Shown: positions 9,454 to 17,398 of the stretch, piece by piece
How the letters are laid out: each line of letters opens with the position of its first letter
Numbering within the stretch: position 1 is the first letter of the stretch
Assembly (NCBI GenBank): GCA_035463475.1
Contig: DATHTE010000101.1
Location: 1 to 64,000, forward strand
Length of the DNA stretch: 64,000 bases
Direction: 5' to 3'
Source: JACPDI01 sp035463475
GTDB taxonomy: Bacteria > Acidobacteriota > Vicinamibacteria > Vicinamibacterales > 2-12-FULL-66-21
Translations under genes and position numbers: made by a program
The notes under the pieces: generated by a model
What the model was told of the DNA's origin: nothing
Database searches by the model: none
The model's input: only the letters and a program-made list of their open reading frames with translations

Positions 9454-11151
9454 TTGTCGATTGAAGAGAAATACGACGAGGTACGGCAGCTCATCAACAT
9501 CGGCAAGGAGAAGGGTTACCTCCTTTACGACGAGGTGAACGAGCTGCTGCCGGCCGACATCACGTCGTCCGAGGAGCTCGATGATCTGTTCTCGACGTTT
9601 GGGAATGCCGGGATCGAGGTCATCGAATCCGACCAGAAGTTCCGCAAAGACGAGCTCCTGGACCGCCCCGAGGGAGAAGAGCCGGAACTCGACCTGACGC
9701 CGGGCGCCCTCGACAAGACCAACGACCCGGTGCGGATGTACCTGCGCGAGATGGGCACGGTCCCCCTGCTGACCCGCGAGGGGGAAGTCGAGATCGCGAA
9801 GCGCATCGAGCGCGGCAAGCTCACGGTCATCAAGTCGATCTCGCGCATGCCGAGCGTGACGAAGTTCATCATCCAGATGGGGGAACAGCTCCGCGCGGGC
9901 GAGCGCACGATCCGCGAGCTGGTGATCTTCAACGACGAGGAGATCACGGACGAACGGATCGAGGCGCGGGCGCGCGAGGTGCTGCGCCAGATCGACGCCG
10001 TCCGGAAGGCGTGGGCGGGCGTCGAGAAGTGCGCCGAAAAACTCGACAAGACGCCGAAAGGGGCGACGGCGCGCGACAAGCGGAAGTACCGCCGCGTGCG
10101 GTGGGGATGGATGCGGGAGCGGGTGGTGCTCTCGCGCCTGATCCGGCGGATCGAGTTCACCGAAGTGGTCAAGCGCCGGATGATCGATCTCGTGAAGGAG
10201 AAGGTCGAGCACGTCCAGAAGCTGCAGTGGGAAGTCAACGCGATCGAGCGGCAGCTCAGTGGCAAGCGGAAGCCGAAGCTGCGCGAGGAGGATCGCAGGG
10301 AGCTGCTGAAGAAGCAGAAGGACATCAAGGCGCAGATGAAGGCGTTCGCCGACGAGCTCGGCGAGAGCCCGGAGCAGCTCCTCGACACGCTGGAGACGAT
10401 CACGCGGGGCGAGGCGCAGGCGGAACAGGCGAAGAAGGAGCTGGTGGAGGCGAACCTCCGGCTCGTGGTCTCGATCGCGAAGAAGTACACGAACCGCGGC
10501 CTGCAGTTCCTGGATCTCATCCAGGAGGGGAACATCGGGTTGATGAAGGCGGTAGACAAGTTCGAGTACCGCCGCGGGTACAAGTTCTCGACGTATGCCA
10601 CGTGGTGGATCCGCCAGGCGATCACCCGCGCGATCGCGGACCAGGCGCGCACCATCCGCATCCCCGTGCACATGATCGAGACGATCAACAAGCTGATTCG
10701 CACGTCGAGGGCGCTCGTCCAGGAACTGGGGCGCGAGCCAACGTCCGAGGAGATCGCCGAGCGGATGGACATCCCGGTGTCGAAGGTCCGGAAGGTCCTC
10801 AAGATCGCGCAGGAGCCCATTTCGCTGGAGACGCCGATCGGCGAAGAAGAGGATTCGCATCTTGGGGACTTCATCGAGGATCGGAACGTGCTGTCCCCCT
10901 CCGACGCCGTGATCAACCTGAACCTGAAGGAGCAGACGGACCAGGTCCTGAAGACGCTGACCCCGCGCGAGGAAAAGGTGATCAAGATGCGCTTCGGGGT
11001 CGGCGACGGGAGCGAGCACACGCTCGAGGAGGTCGGCCAGAACTTCGCGGTCACGCGCGAGCGCATCCGGCAGATCGAGGCGAAGGCGCTGCGCAAGCTG
11101 CGCCACCCGTCGCGCAGCCGCAAGCTGAAGGCGTTCCTCGAAGGACGGTAG
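9454..11151 (+). CDS. rpoD: Principal RNA polymerase sigma factor (sigma-70)
   Basis: Housekeeping sigma factor of 565 residues. Region 1.1 is at residues 1-80, followed by DPVRMYLREMGTVPLLTREGE (region 1.2), a long non-conserved insert, region 2 with LRLVVSIAKKYTNRGLQFLD and YKFSTYATWWIRQAITRA, region 3 (IRIPVHMIETINKL) and region 4.2 with TLEEVGQNFAVTRERIRQIE. The start is a TTG with a perfect AGGAGG at 9440-9445, 8 nt upstream; no ATG is available before the conserved region 1.1. An antisense 580-residue frame covers it but shows no family features. The stop is only 4 nt before a tRNA gene. Confidence 0.97.
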   Translation: MSIEEKYDEVRQLINIGKEKGYLLYDEVNELLPADITSSEELDDLFSTFGNAGIEVIESDQKFRKDELLDRPEGEEPELDLTPGALDKTNDPVRMYLREMGTVPLLTREGEVEIAKRIERGKLTVIKSISRMPSVTKFIIQMGEQLRAGERTIRELVIFNDEEITDERIEARAREVLRQIDAVRKAWAGVEKCAEKLDKTPKGATARDKRKYRRVRWGWMRERVVLSRLIRRIEFTEVVKRRMIDLVKEKVEHVQKLQWEVNAIERQLSGKRKPKLREEDRRELLKKQKDIKAQMKAFADELGESPEQLLDTLETITRGEAQAEQAKKELVEANLRLVVSIAKKYTNRGLQFLDLIQEGNIGLMKAVDKFEYRRGYKFSTYATWWIRQAITRAIADQARTIRIPVHMIETINKLIRTSRALVQELGREPTSEEIAERMDIPVSKVRKVLKIAQEPISLETPIGEEEDSHLGDFIEDRNVLSPSDAVINLNLKEQTDQVLKTLTPREEKVIKMRFGVGDGSEHTLEEVGQNFAVTRERIRQIEAKALRKLRHPSRSRKLKAFLEGR

Positions 11152-11155
11152 AATG

Positions 11156-11232
11156 GGGCCCATAGCTCAATTGGTTAGAGCTGCCGGCTCATAACCGGCT
11201 CGTTCCAGGTTCGAGTCCTGGTGGGCCCACCA
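11156..11232 (+). tRNA. tRNA with CAU anticodon (tRNA-Ile2 favoured over elongator tRNA-Met), CCA encoded
   Basis: A full 77-nt cloverleaf. The acceptor stem GGGCCCA pairs with TGGGCCC. The anticodon stem GCCGG/CCGGC closes the loop CTCATAA, with anticodon CAT at 11190-11192. The T arm contains GGTTCGAGTCC, and the 3' CCA is encoded. CAU is shared by elongator Met and by Ile2, whose C34 becomes lysidine. Base pairs C4:G69 and C5:G68, which help E. coli TilS choose tRNA-Ile2, are present, so Ile2 is somewhat favoured. It starts 4 nt after the rpoD stop, so it is probably processed from the rpoD transcript. Confidence 0.93.
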
Positions 11233-11339
11233 ACCTCCGCTCATGGTTGCAGGCGGAGGTTGCCCGCCGTAGCCTTGGCGGAGGCGGGCCGCGCTGTGTC
11301 ATTGACCGAGCCTCGGCAGGCAGGCCAGCCGGCCGAGGC
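11232..11339 (+). repeat. Three consecutive perfect hairpins after the tRNA
   Basis: Hairpin 1 has arms AACCTCCGC (11232-11240) and GCGGAGGTT (11253-11261). Hairpin 2 has GCCCGCC (11262-11268) and GGCGGGC (11283-11289). Hairpin 3 has GCCTCGGC (11310-11317) and GCCGAGGC (11332-11339). There is no U-tract. The first could terminate or help process the rpoD-tRNA transcript. The series as a whole resembles degenerate palindromic repeats. Confidence 0.6.
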
Positions 11340-11368
11340 AAACGCCCAATGCGTACTGCTGATGCGTA

Positions 11369-12097
11369 ATGCTCCCTGATCTCGAGCACCTCATTCAGCT
11401 CCAGCACATCGAAGACGCGTCGGAAGACGCCCGGCGGCGGCTCGAGGAGATGCCGGCGCGAAGCGCCGCGCTGGACGTGCGGCTGGCGGAGCCGGAAGAA
11501 CGCCTGAATGCCGCAAGGCAGCGGCTTGCGCAGGCGCAGACCGCCCGCCGCGAGCTCGAGAAGGAGCTCGGCTCGGTCCAGAGCCGGCTGTCCAAGTACA
11601 AAGACCAGCTCATGGAGGTGAAGACCAACAAGGAATACCAGGCGATGCAGAACGAGATTGCGACCGCCGAGCGCGAGGTGCGCACGCGGGAAGATCGCAT
11701 CCTCGATCACATGGAGACGGCTGAAATCGAGACCCGCGTGGTGAAGGAAGCCGAGCAGGAGCTTCGGGCGACGCAGGAGGCGGTGGGCGCAGAGCGCGAG
11801 GCGCTCGAGGCGGAGCGCGCCAGGCTGGAGGCGCAGATCGCGCGGCTCGCGGGGGAGCGCGACGCCCTGCGCCCGCGCATCGGCGGCGACGCGCTGCGCC
11901 TGTTCGACCACATCGCGCGGCAGCGGCGCGGCGTGGCCGTGGTCGAGGCGCGCGACGGCCACTGCCTGTTCTGCCACGTGCGCCTGCGCCCGCAGATGTT
12001 CAACGAGATTCGCCGAAACGACCGGCTGGTCCAGTGCGACAGCTGCATGCGGCTGCTGTACTTCGCCGGCTCCGCCGAGCAGGCCGCCAGCTCGTGA
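11369..12097 (+). CDS. Coiled-coil protein with C-terminal C4 zinc ribbon
   Basis: 242 residues. Residues 10-180 form a long heptad-rich coiled-coil hairpin full of Glu, Arg and Leu. The C-terminus carries a four-cysteine zinc ribbon (CLFCHVRLRP followed by CDSCMRLLYF, about residues 197-225). This is the architecture of the C4-type zinc-ribbon family seen next to RNase H-like genes in many bacteria (the CT398/zf-RING_7 group), thought to act in envelope or flagellar assembly or nucleic-acid handling. Exact function is unknown. The stop codon overlaps the GTG start of the RNase H gene by 4 nt, indicating translational coupling. Confidence 0.85.
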   Translation: MLPDLEHLIQLQHIEDASEDARRRLEEMPARSAALDVRLAEPEERLNAARQRLAQAQTARRELEKELGSVQSRLSKYKDQLMEVKTNKEYQAMQNEIATAEREVRTREDRILDHMETAEIETRVVKEAEQELRATQEAVGAEREALEAERARLEAQIARLAGERDALRPRIGGDALRLFDHIARQRRGVAVVEARDGHCLFCHVRLRPQMFNEIRRNDRLVQCDSCMRLLYFAGSAEQAASS

Positions 12098-12537
12098 TCG
12101 CCGCCTGGATCGACGGTGGCGCGCGCGGCAACCCCGGACCCGCCGGCTACGGCGTGCGCATCGAGGACGCCGCGGGACAGGTGCTCGCGGAACTTCACGG
12201 TGCACTCGGCCTCGCCACGAACAACGTCGCGGAGTATCACGGCCTGCTGGCGGCGCTGCAGTGGGCGCTCGAGCACGGCGAGCGGGACGTCAAGATCCAC
12301 GCCGACTCGGAACTGCTGGTCAAGCAGATGCGCAGCGAGTACCGCGTGAAGCACGAAGGGCTCAAGCCGCTCTTCCTCGAAGCCTGCGCCCTGGTCCGCC
12401 GCCTCGGCGACGTGCGCTTCACCCACGTCCGGCGCGAGCAGAACGCCGACGCCGATCGGCTCTCCAATCTCGGGATGGACGAATCCGAACGGCAGATCAA
12501 GAGCGCCGCGCCCGAGCGCGCGGACCGGGCGCAATGA
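12094..12537 (+). CDS. Ribonuclease H-like protein (RNase HI family)
   Basis: 147 residues from the GTG at 12094, which overlaps the previous stop (GTGA). It has the RNase H fold with its acidic active site: Asp in WIDGGARGNPGPAGYG, Glu in NNVAEYHGLLAAL, Asp in IHADSELLVKQM and Asp near the C-terminus in NADADRLSN. It belongs to the compact RVT_3-type RNase HI group, which removes RNA from RNA-DNA hybrids. A longer frame beginning at 12034 only adds out-of-family sequence read from the upstream gene. Its last 41 nt overlap the convergent pgeF gene. Confidence 0.88.
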   Translation: MIAAWIDGGARGNPGPAGYGVRIEDAAGQVLAELHGALGLATNNVAEYHGLLAALQWALEHGERDVKIHADSELLVKQMRSEYRVKHEGLKPLFLEACALVRRLGDVRFTHVRREQNADADRLSNLGMDESERQIKSAAPERADRAQ

Positions 12538-13285
12538 TCCCGAGCAGCCGGCCCGCGGCGTTCCCCTCTCGCCGGTAAGAGAAGAACGCGCCGGCGTGGC
12601 AGGCGGTGCAGAGTCCCGCGTCGAAGACCGAGCGGTCCGGTACGCCCGCCGCTTCGAGCTGGTCACGATTGGCGAGCGGCACGTTCAGTTGCCAACGATC
12701 GCCCTTCCCCGGGCTGAACCACCGCGCGAGCGCAGCCTGGCCGTGCGCCGCGGCGGCGAACGCGGCGCGCGTCTTCGAACCCACCTCGTAACAGCACGCG
12801 CCGATCGTCGGACCGATTGCCGCGAGCAGGTCGTTCGGCTGGACACCGAACGCGTCCCCCAACGCGCGCACGGCGCGGGCAACCGCACACGCCGCGGTTC
12901 CCCGCCAGCCGGCGTGCACGGCGGCGACGTGTCGTCCCTGCCGATCCGCGATCAGGACCGGCGCGCAGTCGGCGATCCGCACCGCCACGGCGGTCTCAGG
13001 ATCGTCGCTGAGCAGGATGTCCGCCTCGGCGTGCGGCTCGACGTCCCTCCCGGCCACGACGACGTGTGTGCCGTGCACCTGGTGCACCTGCACCACGCGC
13101 GCGGGCGTCATTGCGAGAGACGCCGCCACGGCAGCCGTGGCCCGGTCGCCCGGCGCGCGCGACACGCTCACCGCGCGTGACGTGAACAGGTGGGGCGCGA
13201 TGTCGACGAGCGGCGTGCAGCGCAGCGCCGGTCCCCACGGTTCTTGCGTCCAGACGAACGACTCACTAGGCTGGGGGAGCGACAT
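12497..13285 (-). CDS. pgeF: Peptidoglycan editing factor / multicopper-oxidase-like laccase domain protein
   Basis: YfiH/PgeF family (once called polyphenol oxidase). E. coli PgeF hydrolyses wrongly incorporated L-Ser-containing muropeptide precursors. The 262-residue product carries the family's zinc-site motifs: QVHGTHV, ADCAPVLIAD, HAGWRGTAA and GACCYEVG. The ATG at 13285 is taken as start (MSLPQPSE). Earlier in-frame ATGs exist but run further into acpS. Its start codon shares the CATG palindrome with the divergent acpS start. Its 3' end overlaps the rnh gene by 41 nt in convergent orientation. Confidence 0.88.
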   Translation of the reverse strand: MSLPQPSESFVWTQEPWGPALRCTPLVDIAPHLFTSRAVSVSRAPGDRATAAVAASLAMTPARVVQVHQVHGTHVVVAGRDVEPHAEADILLSDDPETAVAVRIADCAPVLIADRQGRHVAAVHAGWRGTAACAVARAVRALGDAFGVQPNDLLAAIGPTIGACCYEVGSKTRAAFAAAAHGQAALARWFSPGKGDRWQLNVPLANRDQLEAAGVPDRSVFDAGLCTACHAGAFFSYRREGNAAGRLLGIIAPGPRARARRS

Positions 13286-13667
13286 GACCATCGTTGGGCT
13301 CGGCATAGACGCGACCGACATCCCGCGCGTCCGTGAAACGTATCAGAAATACGGCGAGCGCTTCCTGCGGCGCGTCTACACGGAGGCGGAGATCGCCTAC
13401 TGCCTCCGCCGGCGCGACCCGGTACCCCACCTGGCCGGCCGGTTTGCCGCGAAAGAGGCGGGCATGAAGGCACTCGGAACCGGCGTCTCCCGGGGCGTGC
13501 TCTGGCGCGACGTCGAGGTCGTGCGGGGCGGGGGTGGCCCCCCGCAACTGAGGTTTCACGGGGCGGCCGCGAGGCACGCGGCGGCGCTCGGCGCAAGCCG
13601 GGCGCTCCTCACGATCACCCACAGCGCGTCGCTGGCGTTTGCGCAGGTCGTTCTCGTCGCCGGCTGA
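13284..13667 (+). CDS. acpS: Holo-[acyl-carrier-protein] synthase
   Basis: Transfers 4'-phosphopantetheine from CoA to acyl carrier protein. 127 residues with GLGIDATDIPRV (metal-binding Asp) at the N-terminus, RFAAKEAGMKALGTG (catalytic Glu/Lys helix) and TITHSASLAFAQVVL at the C-terminus, exactly the AcpS pattern and length. A longer in-frame reading starting at 13017 runs back through pgeF. The ATG at 13284 is preferred because GGGGGAG lies about 7 nt upstream. It is divergent from pgeF, with start codons overlapping by 2 bp. Confidence 0.95.
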   Translation: MTIVGLGIDATDIPRVRETYQKYGERFLRRVYTEAEIAYCLRRRDPVPHLAGRFAAKEAGMKALGTGVSRGVLWRDVEVVRGGGGPPQLRFHGAAARHAAALGASRALLTITHSASLAFAQVVLVAG

Positions 13668-13922
13668 CCGTTCCGTGTAGCATGGCGCCCCGCTCGCTCG
13701 TGCCCCGGGGAACCCGCCGTTTCCTTTTTTCGATCGCGCCAGGCTCCCGCACAACCGCGCTCACCGGCCCGCAGGGGCCATCACCCTGCGATGGCAGGAC
13801 TTCGTCGTCCGTGCGCGTCAGCGCCCCGATGACCGTCCGATTGCAGCCCCACCTCTCGCCAGCCGCGGCCAGCCAACGCCAGCGGCACCGGCGCCTGCCA
13901 ACGCCACCGGAAGGAGCACGCG

Positions 13923-14225
13923 ATGGTCGTGAAGATCGTGCCGAACGGCACTGGAAACCCCCCGGGAAAGCTCGCGGACGCGGAACTGCACTTTACGAGC
14001 GGCCCGCTGGAGGGGCTGAAGTTGATTGGGTTCGCGGTGTGGGAGCGCCGCTCCGGCAACGGGCGCAACGTGACGTTTCCCGCGCGGCAGTACACCGTGA
14101 ACGGTGAGCGCCGTTCGTTCGCGCTCCTGCGCCCCGTGACGGACCCGACGGCCCAGGATCGCATCCGGGACCTCGTCCTCGAGGCCTACGCGGAGCACGA
14201 GCACGACGCGGCCGTCGCGAGTTAG
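13923..14225 (+). CDS. Conserved-looking small protein, possibly distantly SpoVG-like
   Basis: 100 residues, acidic overall, with no signal peptide or membrane segment. The start has a good AAGGAG 7 nt upstream. The core reads as a strand-rich segment (LKLIGFAVWERRSG, NVTFPARQY) followed by a C-terminal helix (AQDRIRDLVLEAYAEHE). The order of small beta strands, a MPxR/FPAR-like turn and a terminal helix ending in an EY/AY motif recalls SpoVG, a small nucleic-acid-binding protein, but similarity is weak and the call is only a suggestion. The 255-nt upstream gap holds no other supportable gene. Confidence 0.65.
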   Translation: MVVKIVPNGTGNPPGKLADAELHFTSGPLEGLKLIGFAVWERRSGNGRNVTFPARQYTVNGERRSFALLRPVTDPTAQDRIRDLVLEAYAEHEHDAAVAS

Positions 14226-14259
14226 ACGAGAGCGACGCGGGCGGCGAGATGCCCGGGAT

Positions 14260-16005
14260 TCAGGAGAGCACGGGGAGGAACCGGCGGTTCTCGTCCTGGC
14301 GCTTGGGAGGAAGCGTCCACTCGGCGTTGAGCGCCTTCTGCCATTCGCCCCGGAAGAAGGCTTCCTTCATGCCGCCGTCGATGATGTTCCACGGCAGCAC
14401 GCGGTCGGTCGATCGGTCGCGGAACAGCCACGCGTCCGCATGCAGCCCGACTGCGGCGACGGCGGCACGCCAGTTGCCGCCGTTCTGCTCGGCGGCAACG
14501 ATCGCGGGCGCGACCCGGCGGTCGCCTAGGGACAGCAGCGCCTGGTAGTACGCGTGACGCTCCGACTTGACGGAGAAGTACACGTTCTCGATGTCCGCGA
14601 GCAGGCTCTTGAGCTGCCTGGTCTTGCGGTCGATCGACGCCGAATCTTCGAGCGGCAGCCACTGGTACGCGGTGCCCGGCTTGGGAATCAGCGGGTTGAC
14701 GCTGCCGACGATTCGTCCGACGCGGCCGCGCGGCCTGGCGTGGGACATCATCACGTCGCGAATCTGCACGGTGAGGTCGCGGATGGCGATCAGGTCCTCG
14801 TCGGTTTCAGTCGGCAATCCGATCATGTAGTAGAGCTTCAGGTTGTCGATGCCGCTGCCGAAAATCAGGTCTGCCTTCTCGAGAATCTCCGCGTTGGTGA
14901 CCGTTTTGTTGATCACGCGCCGGAGTCGGTCAGACCCGGTCTCCGGCGCGATCGTCAGCGACCTCTCGCCGCTCGCTTCGAGCAGCCGCACGATTTCGGG
15001 GGTCAGATCGTCGAGCCGCAGCGAGGCCGGGCTGATCGAGTAACCCATGTCGTGCAGCGCGCGGAGGATCTCCAGGATGTCCGGGTGATCGCAGAGCGCG
15101 ATCGAAACCAGGCCCGCGCGGGTGGCGTGCGCGCGGGCGGTCGCGGCGAGCGCCAGGATCCGGTCCTTTGGGAAGGGACGCACGGGCAGGTAGTTGTACC
15201 CCGCCCAGCAGAAGCGGCACAGGTTGGCGCATCCGCGCACGACCTCGACGAGGAAGCGCGATCCGAACTCGGTATCGGGCGTGAAGATCGCGGTGCTCGG
15301 CGGGTCCAGCGTTTCCGTGGTCTTGACCGCCGCTTTCTTCACGACCGGCGGCGCGCCGGTGCCGGGGCGCGGAACGAACGCCGCGATCACGCCGTCGCCG
15401 CCGTAGCGGACGTCGTAGAACGACGGGATGTAGAAGCCCTGTTCGCCCGCGAGGAGGCGCAGCAGGTCCGCGCGGCTGTCCGCGCCCGCCATCGCGCGCG
15501 CGAGGGGGGGGATCAACGCCTCCCCTTCCCCCGCCGCGATCACGTCGGCGAACGGCGCGAGCGGTTCCGGGTTGACGAAGGTCACCGCGCCGCCGATCAC
15601 CACAAGCGGGTGCCGCTCGTTGCGGTCCGCCGCATACGGGGGCATCCCGGCAAGGCGCAGCATCGAGACGACGTTCGTGTAGTCCCACTCGAACGAGACG
15701 GAGAAGGCGAAAACGTCGAAGTCCGATACGGGGGTCTGCGATTCGATTGTCACGAGCCGCGCGCCAGACTCGAGTTGCGCGCGCAGCTCCTGCTTCGGCG
15801 GCAGGAACACCCGCTCGCACACGACGTCGTCCAGTTGGTTGAAGAGCTTGTAGACCGTCTGGAAACCGAGGTTCGACATTCCGACGTAGTACGTGTTTGG
15901 AAACGCCAGCGCCACGCGCACACGCCCGCCGTGCGGTTTTCGGACGAAACCGACTTCGCGCGCGAGAACGTCGAGCGCGCGCTCGCGCTGCTGCCAGGCC
16001 TTCAT
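14260..16005 (-). CDS. Radical SAM protein with B12-binding-like N-terminal domain
   Basis: 581 residues from the ATG at 16005. The N-terminal 200 residues form a cobalamin-binding-like Rossmann domain (LAFPNTYYVGMSNLGFQTVY, then a GGAVTFVNPEPLAPFAD segment). The radical SAM core has the Cys motif CANLCRFCWAGY (C-x3-C-x2-C) near residue 265 and the later SLTIAPETGSDRLR and YYMIGLPTETDEDL blocks. It matches the group in which a B12-binding rSAM domain is fused or adjacent to a DUF2344 protein. No DUF2344 gene is seen here and the substrate is unknown. An upstream extension of 35 residues is open but looks non-coding. It lies downstream of ftsZ. Confidence 0.85.
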   Translation of the reverse strand: MKAWQQRERALDVLAREVGFVRKPHGGRVRVALAFPNTYYVGMSNLGFQTVYKLFNQLDDVVCERVFLPPKQELRAQLESGARLVTIESQTPVSDFDVFAFSVSFEWDYTNVVSMLRLAGMPPYAADRNERHPLVVIGGAVTFVNPEPLAPFADVIAAGEGEALIPPLARAMAGADSRADLLRLLAGEQGFYIPSFYDVRYGGDGVIAAFVPRPGTGAPPVVKKAAVKTTETLDPPSTAIFTPDTEFGSRFLVEVVRGCANLCRFCWAGYNYLPVRPFPKDRILALAATARAHATRAGLVSIALCDHPDILEILRALHDMGYSISPASLRLDDLTPEIVRLLEASGERSLTIAPETGSDRLRRVINKTVTNAEILEKADLIFGSGIDNLKLYYMIGLPTETDEDLIAIRDLTVQIRDVMMSHARPRGRVGRIVGSVNPLIPKPGTAYQWLPLEDSASIDRKTRQLKSLLADIENVYFSVKSERHAYYQALLSLGDRRVAPAIVAAEQNGGNWRAAVAAVGLHADAWLFRDRSTDRVLPWNIIDGGMKEAFFRGEWQKALNAEWTLPPKRQDENRRFLPVLS

Positions 16006-16159
16006 GCGATGGAGTCTGCCGCGAAAATAGCTGAGGCCGGATCGTGGATCCGGCCCCTGCGGCTCAGAAGACGGCGATCTTCCGTGCCGTGGATATATGC
16101 AGTCTACCACGCGCGCGAGGCCGAGCTGGCGCGCAGCAGCCGTTGCGGCCGCCGCTCGG

Positions 16160-17398
16160 TCACTCGGTCTGGCGGCGCAGGAACGCCGGAACGTCGAGCG
16201 GCGACACAGGCTCGAACTCGGCGCCGGGCCCTTCGTCCGGCGGCGGAACGCGCGGGATGAGCGGCAGGTCGACGGGCGGCCGGCGCGAGAGTGTCAGGCG
16301 CGGCACGCTGCCGCCCGCCGCCGCGACCTTCTCCGCCACCGCGTCCTGGCGCCACGCGGCATACGCCGTGAGATCGACCGGCGTCTCCGCCGCGGCCGCG
16401 CGCGCGTCCGGCTGCGCCCCCTGGCGGTCGAACCCGGTCGCGATCACGGTGATCTTGACCCGTCCCTGCATCTTCGGATCGACCACGGCGCCGAAGATGA
16501 TGTTGGCTTCTTCGTGCGCCGCTTCCTGGATGATCGCGGACGCTTCGCTCACTTCGACCAGTGACAGGTCCGGCCCGCCGGTCACGTTGATGATGACGCC
16601 GCGCGCGCCCTTGACCGAGGCGTCTTCGAGCAGCGGACTGGAGATCGCGGCGTTCGCCGCCGCGACTGTCCGATTGTCCCCCTCGGCGACGCCCGTCCCC
16701 ATGATCGCGAGCCCCATGCCGGCCATGATCGTCTTCACGTCGGCGAAATCGAGGTTGATCATGCCGGGGACGAGGATCAGGTCCGAAATTCCCTGGATCG
16801 CCTGCCGCAGCACGTCGTCGGCGGTGGCGAATGCGTCGGTGATGGGCGTGTTGCGCGCGATGGTGGCGAGCAGCCGTTCGTTGGGAATCGTGATCACCGA
16901 GTCCACGCACTCGCGCAACTCCGCCAGTCCGCGTGCGGCCTGGCTCGCGCGCCGCGCCCCTTCGAACTTGAATGGTTTCGTGACCACCGCGATTGTCAAT
17001 GCGCCGAGTTCGCTCGCGAGGCTCGCGATCACGGGCGCGGCGCCGGTGCCGGTGCCGCCTCCCAGGCCGGTCGTGACGAAGACCATGTCCGCGCCGTCGA
17101 GCGCCTCGATGAGTTTGTCCGTGTCTTCGAGCGCGGCCTGCCGCCCGACGTCGGGATCGGCGCCGGCGCCGAGTCCTTTCGTCAGCTTGGCCCCTATCTG
17201 CAGCTTCGCGGGGGCCGCGCTCTGTTTCAGCGCCTGCACGTCGGTGTTCGCCACGATGAACTCGACACCGTCGAGTCCCGCCTGGACCATCCGGTTGACG
17301 GCGTTGCTCCCACCACCGCCGACGCCCACCACCTTGATGCGAGCCCCCATCCGATGTGCCTCCTCGTCCAGCTTCAAACGCAGCCCGGAAGTCTCCAT
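16160..17398 (-). CDS. ftsZ: Cell division protein FtsZ
   Basis: Tubulin-like GTPase that forms the Z-ring. 412 residues with VGVGGGGSNAVNRM, the tubulin signature GGGTGTGAAPVIA, PNERLL, the T7 loop NLDFADVK and the C-terminal conserved peptide LDVPAFLRRQ at the extreme end, which binds FtsA and other partners. The linker (about 330-395) is Pro/Arg/Ala-rich. An extra 16-residue N-terminal tail precedes MGARIKV, so an internal ATG at codon 17 is a possible start. The start codon follows the ftsA stop directly (TAAATG), so the two are translationally coupled at the end of the cell-wall cluster. Confidence 0.98.
   Translation of the reverse strand: METSGLRLKLDEEAHRMGARIKVVGVGGGGSNAVNRMVQAGLDGVEFIVANTDVQALKQSAAPAKLQIGAKLTKGLGAGADPDVGRQAALEDTDKLIEALDGADMVFVTTGLGGGTGTGAAPVIASLASELGALTIAVVTKPFKFEGARRASQAARGLAELRECVDSVITIPNERLLATIARNTPITDAFATADDVLRQAIQGISDLILVPGMINLDFADVKTIMAGMGLAIMGTGVAEGDNRTVAAANAAISSPLLEDASVKGARGVIINVTGGPDLSLVEVSEASAIIQEAAHEEANIIFGAVVDPKMQGRVKITVIATGFDRQGAQPDARAAAAETPVDLTAYAAWRQDAVAEKVAAAGGSVPRLTLSRRPPVDLPLIPRVPPPDEGPGAEFEPVSPLDVPAFLRRQTE

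Noticed and set aside
9421..11163. 580-residue and 532-residue frames antisense to rpoD
   Set aside because: Sequence is low-complexity Leu/Arg/Asp or Arg/Ser-rich, and rpoD is certain on the other strand.
13668..13922. Possible riboswitch before the small SpoVG-like gene
   Set aside because: The gap has some GC-rich pairing potential, but I could not match it to any known riboswitch consensus.
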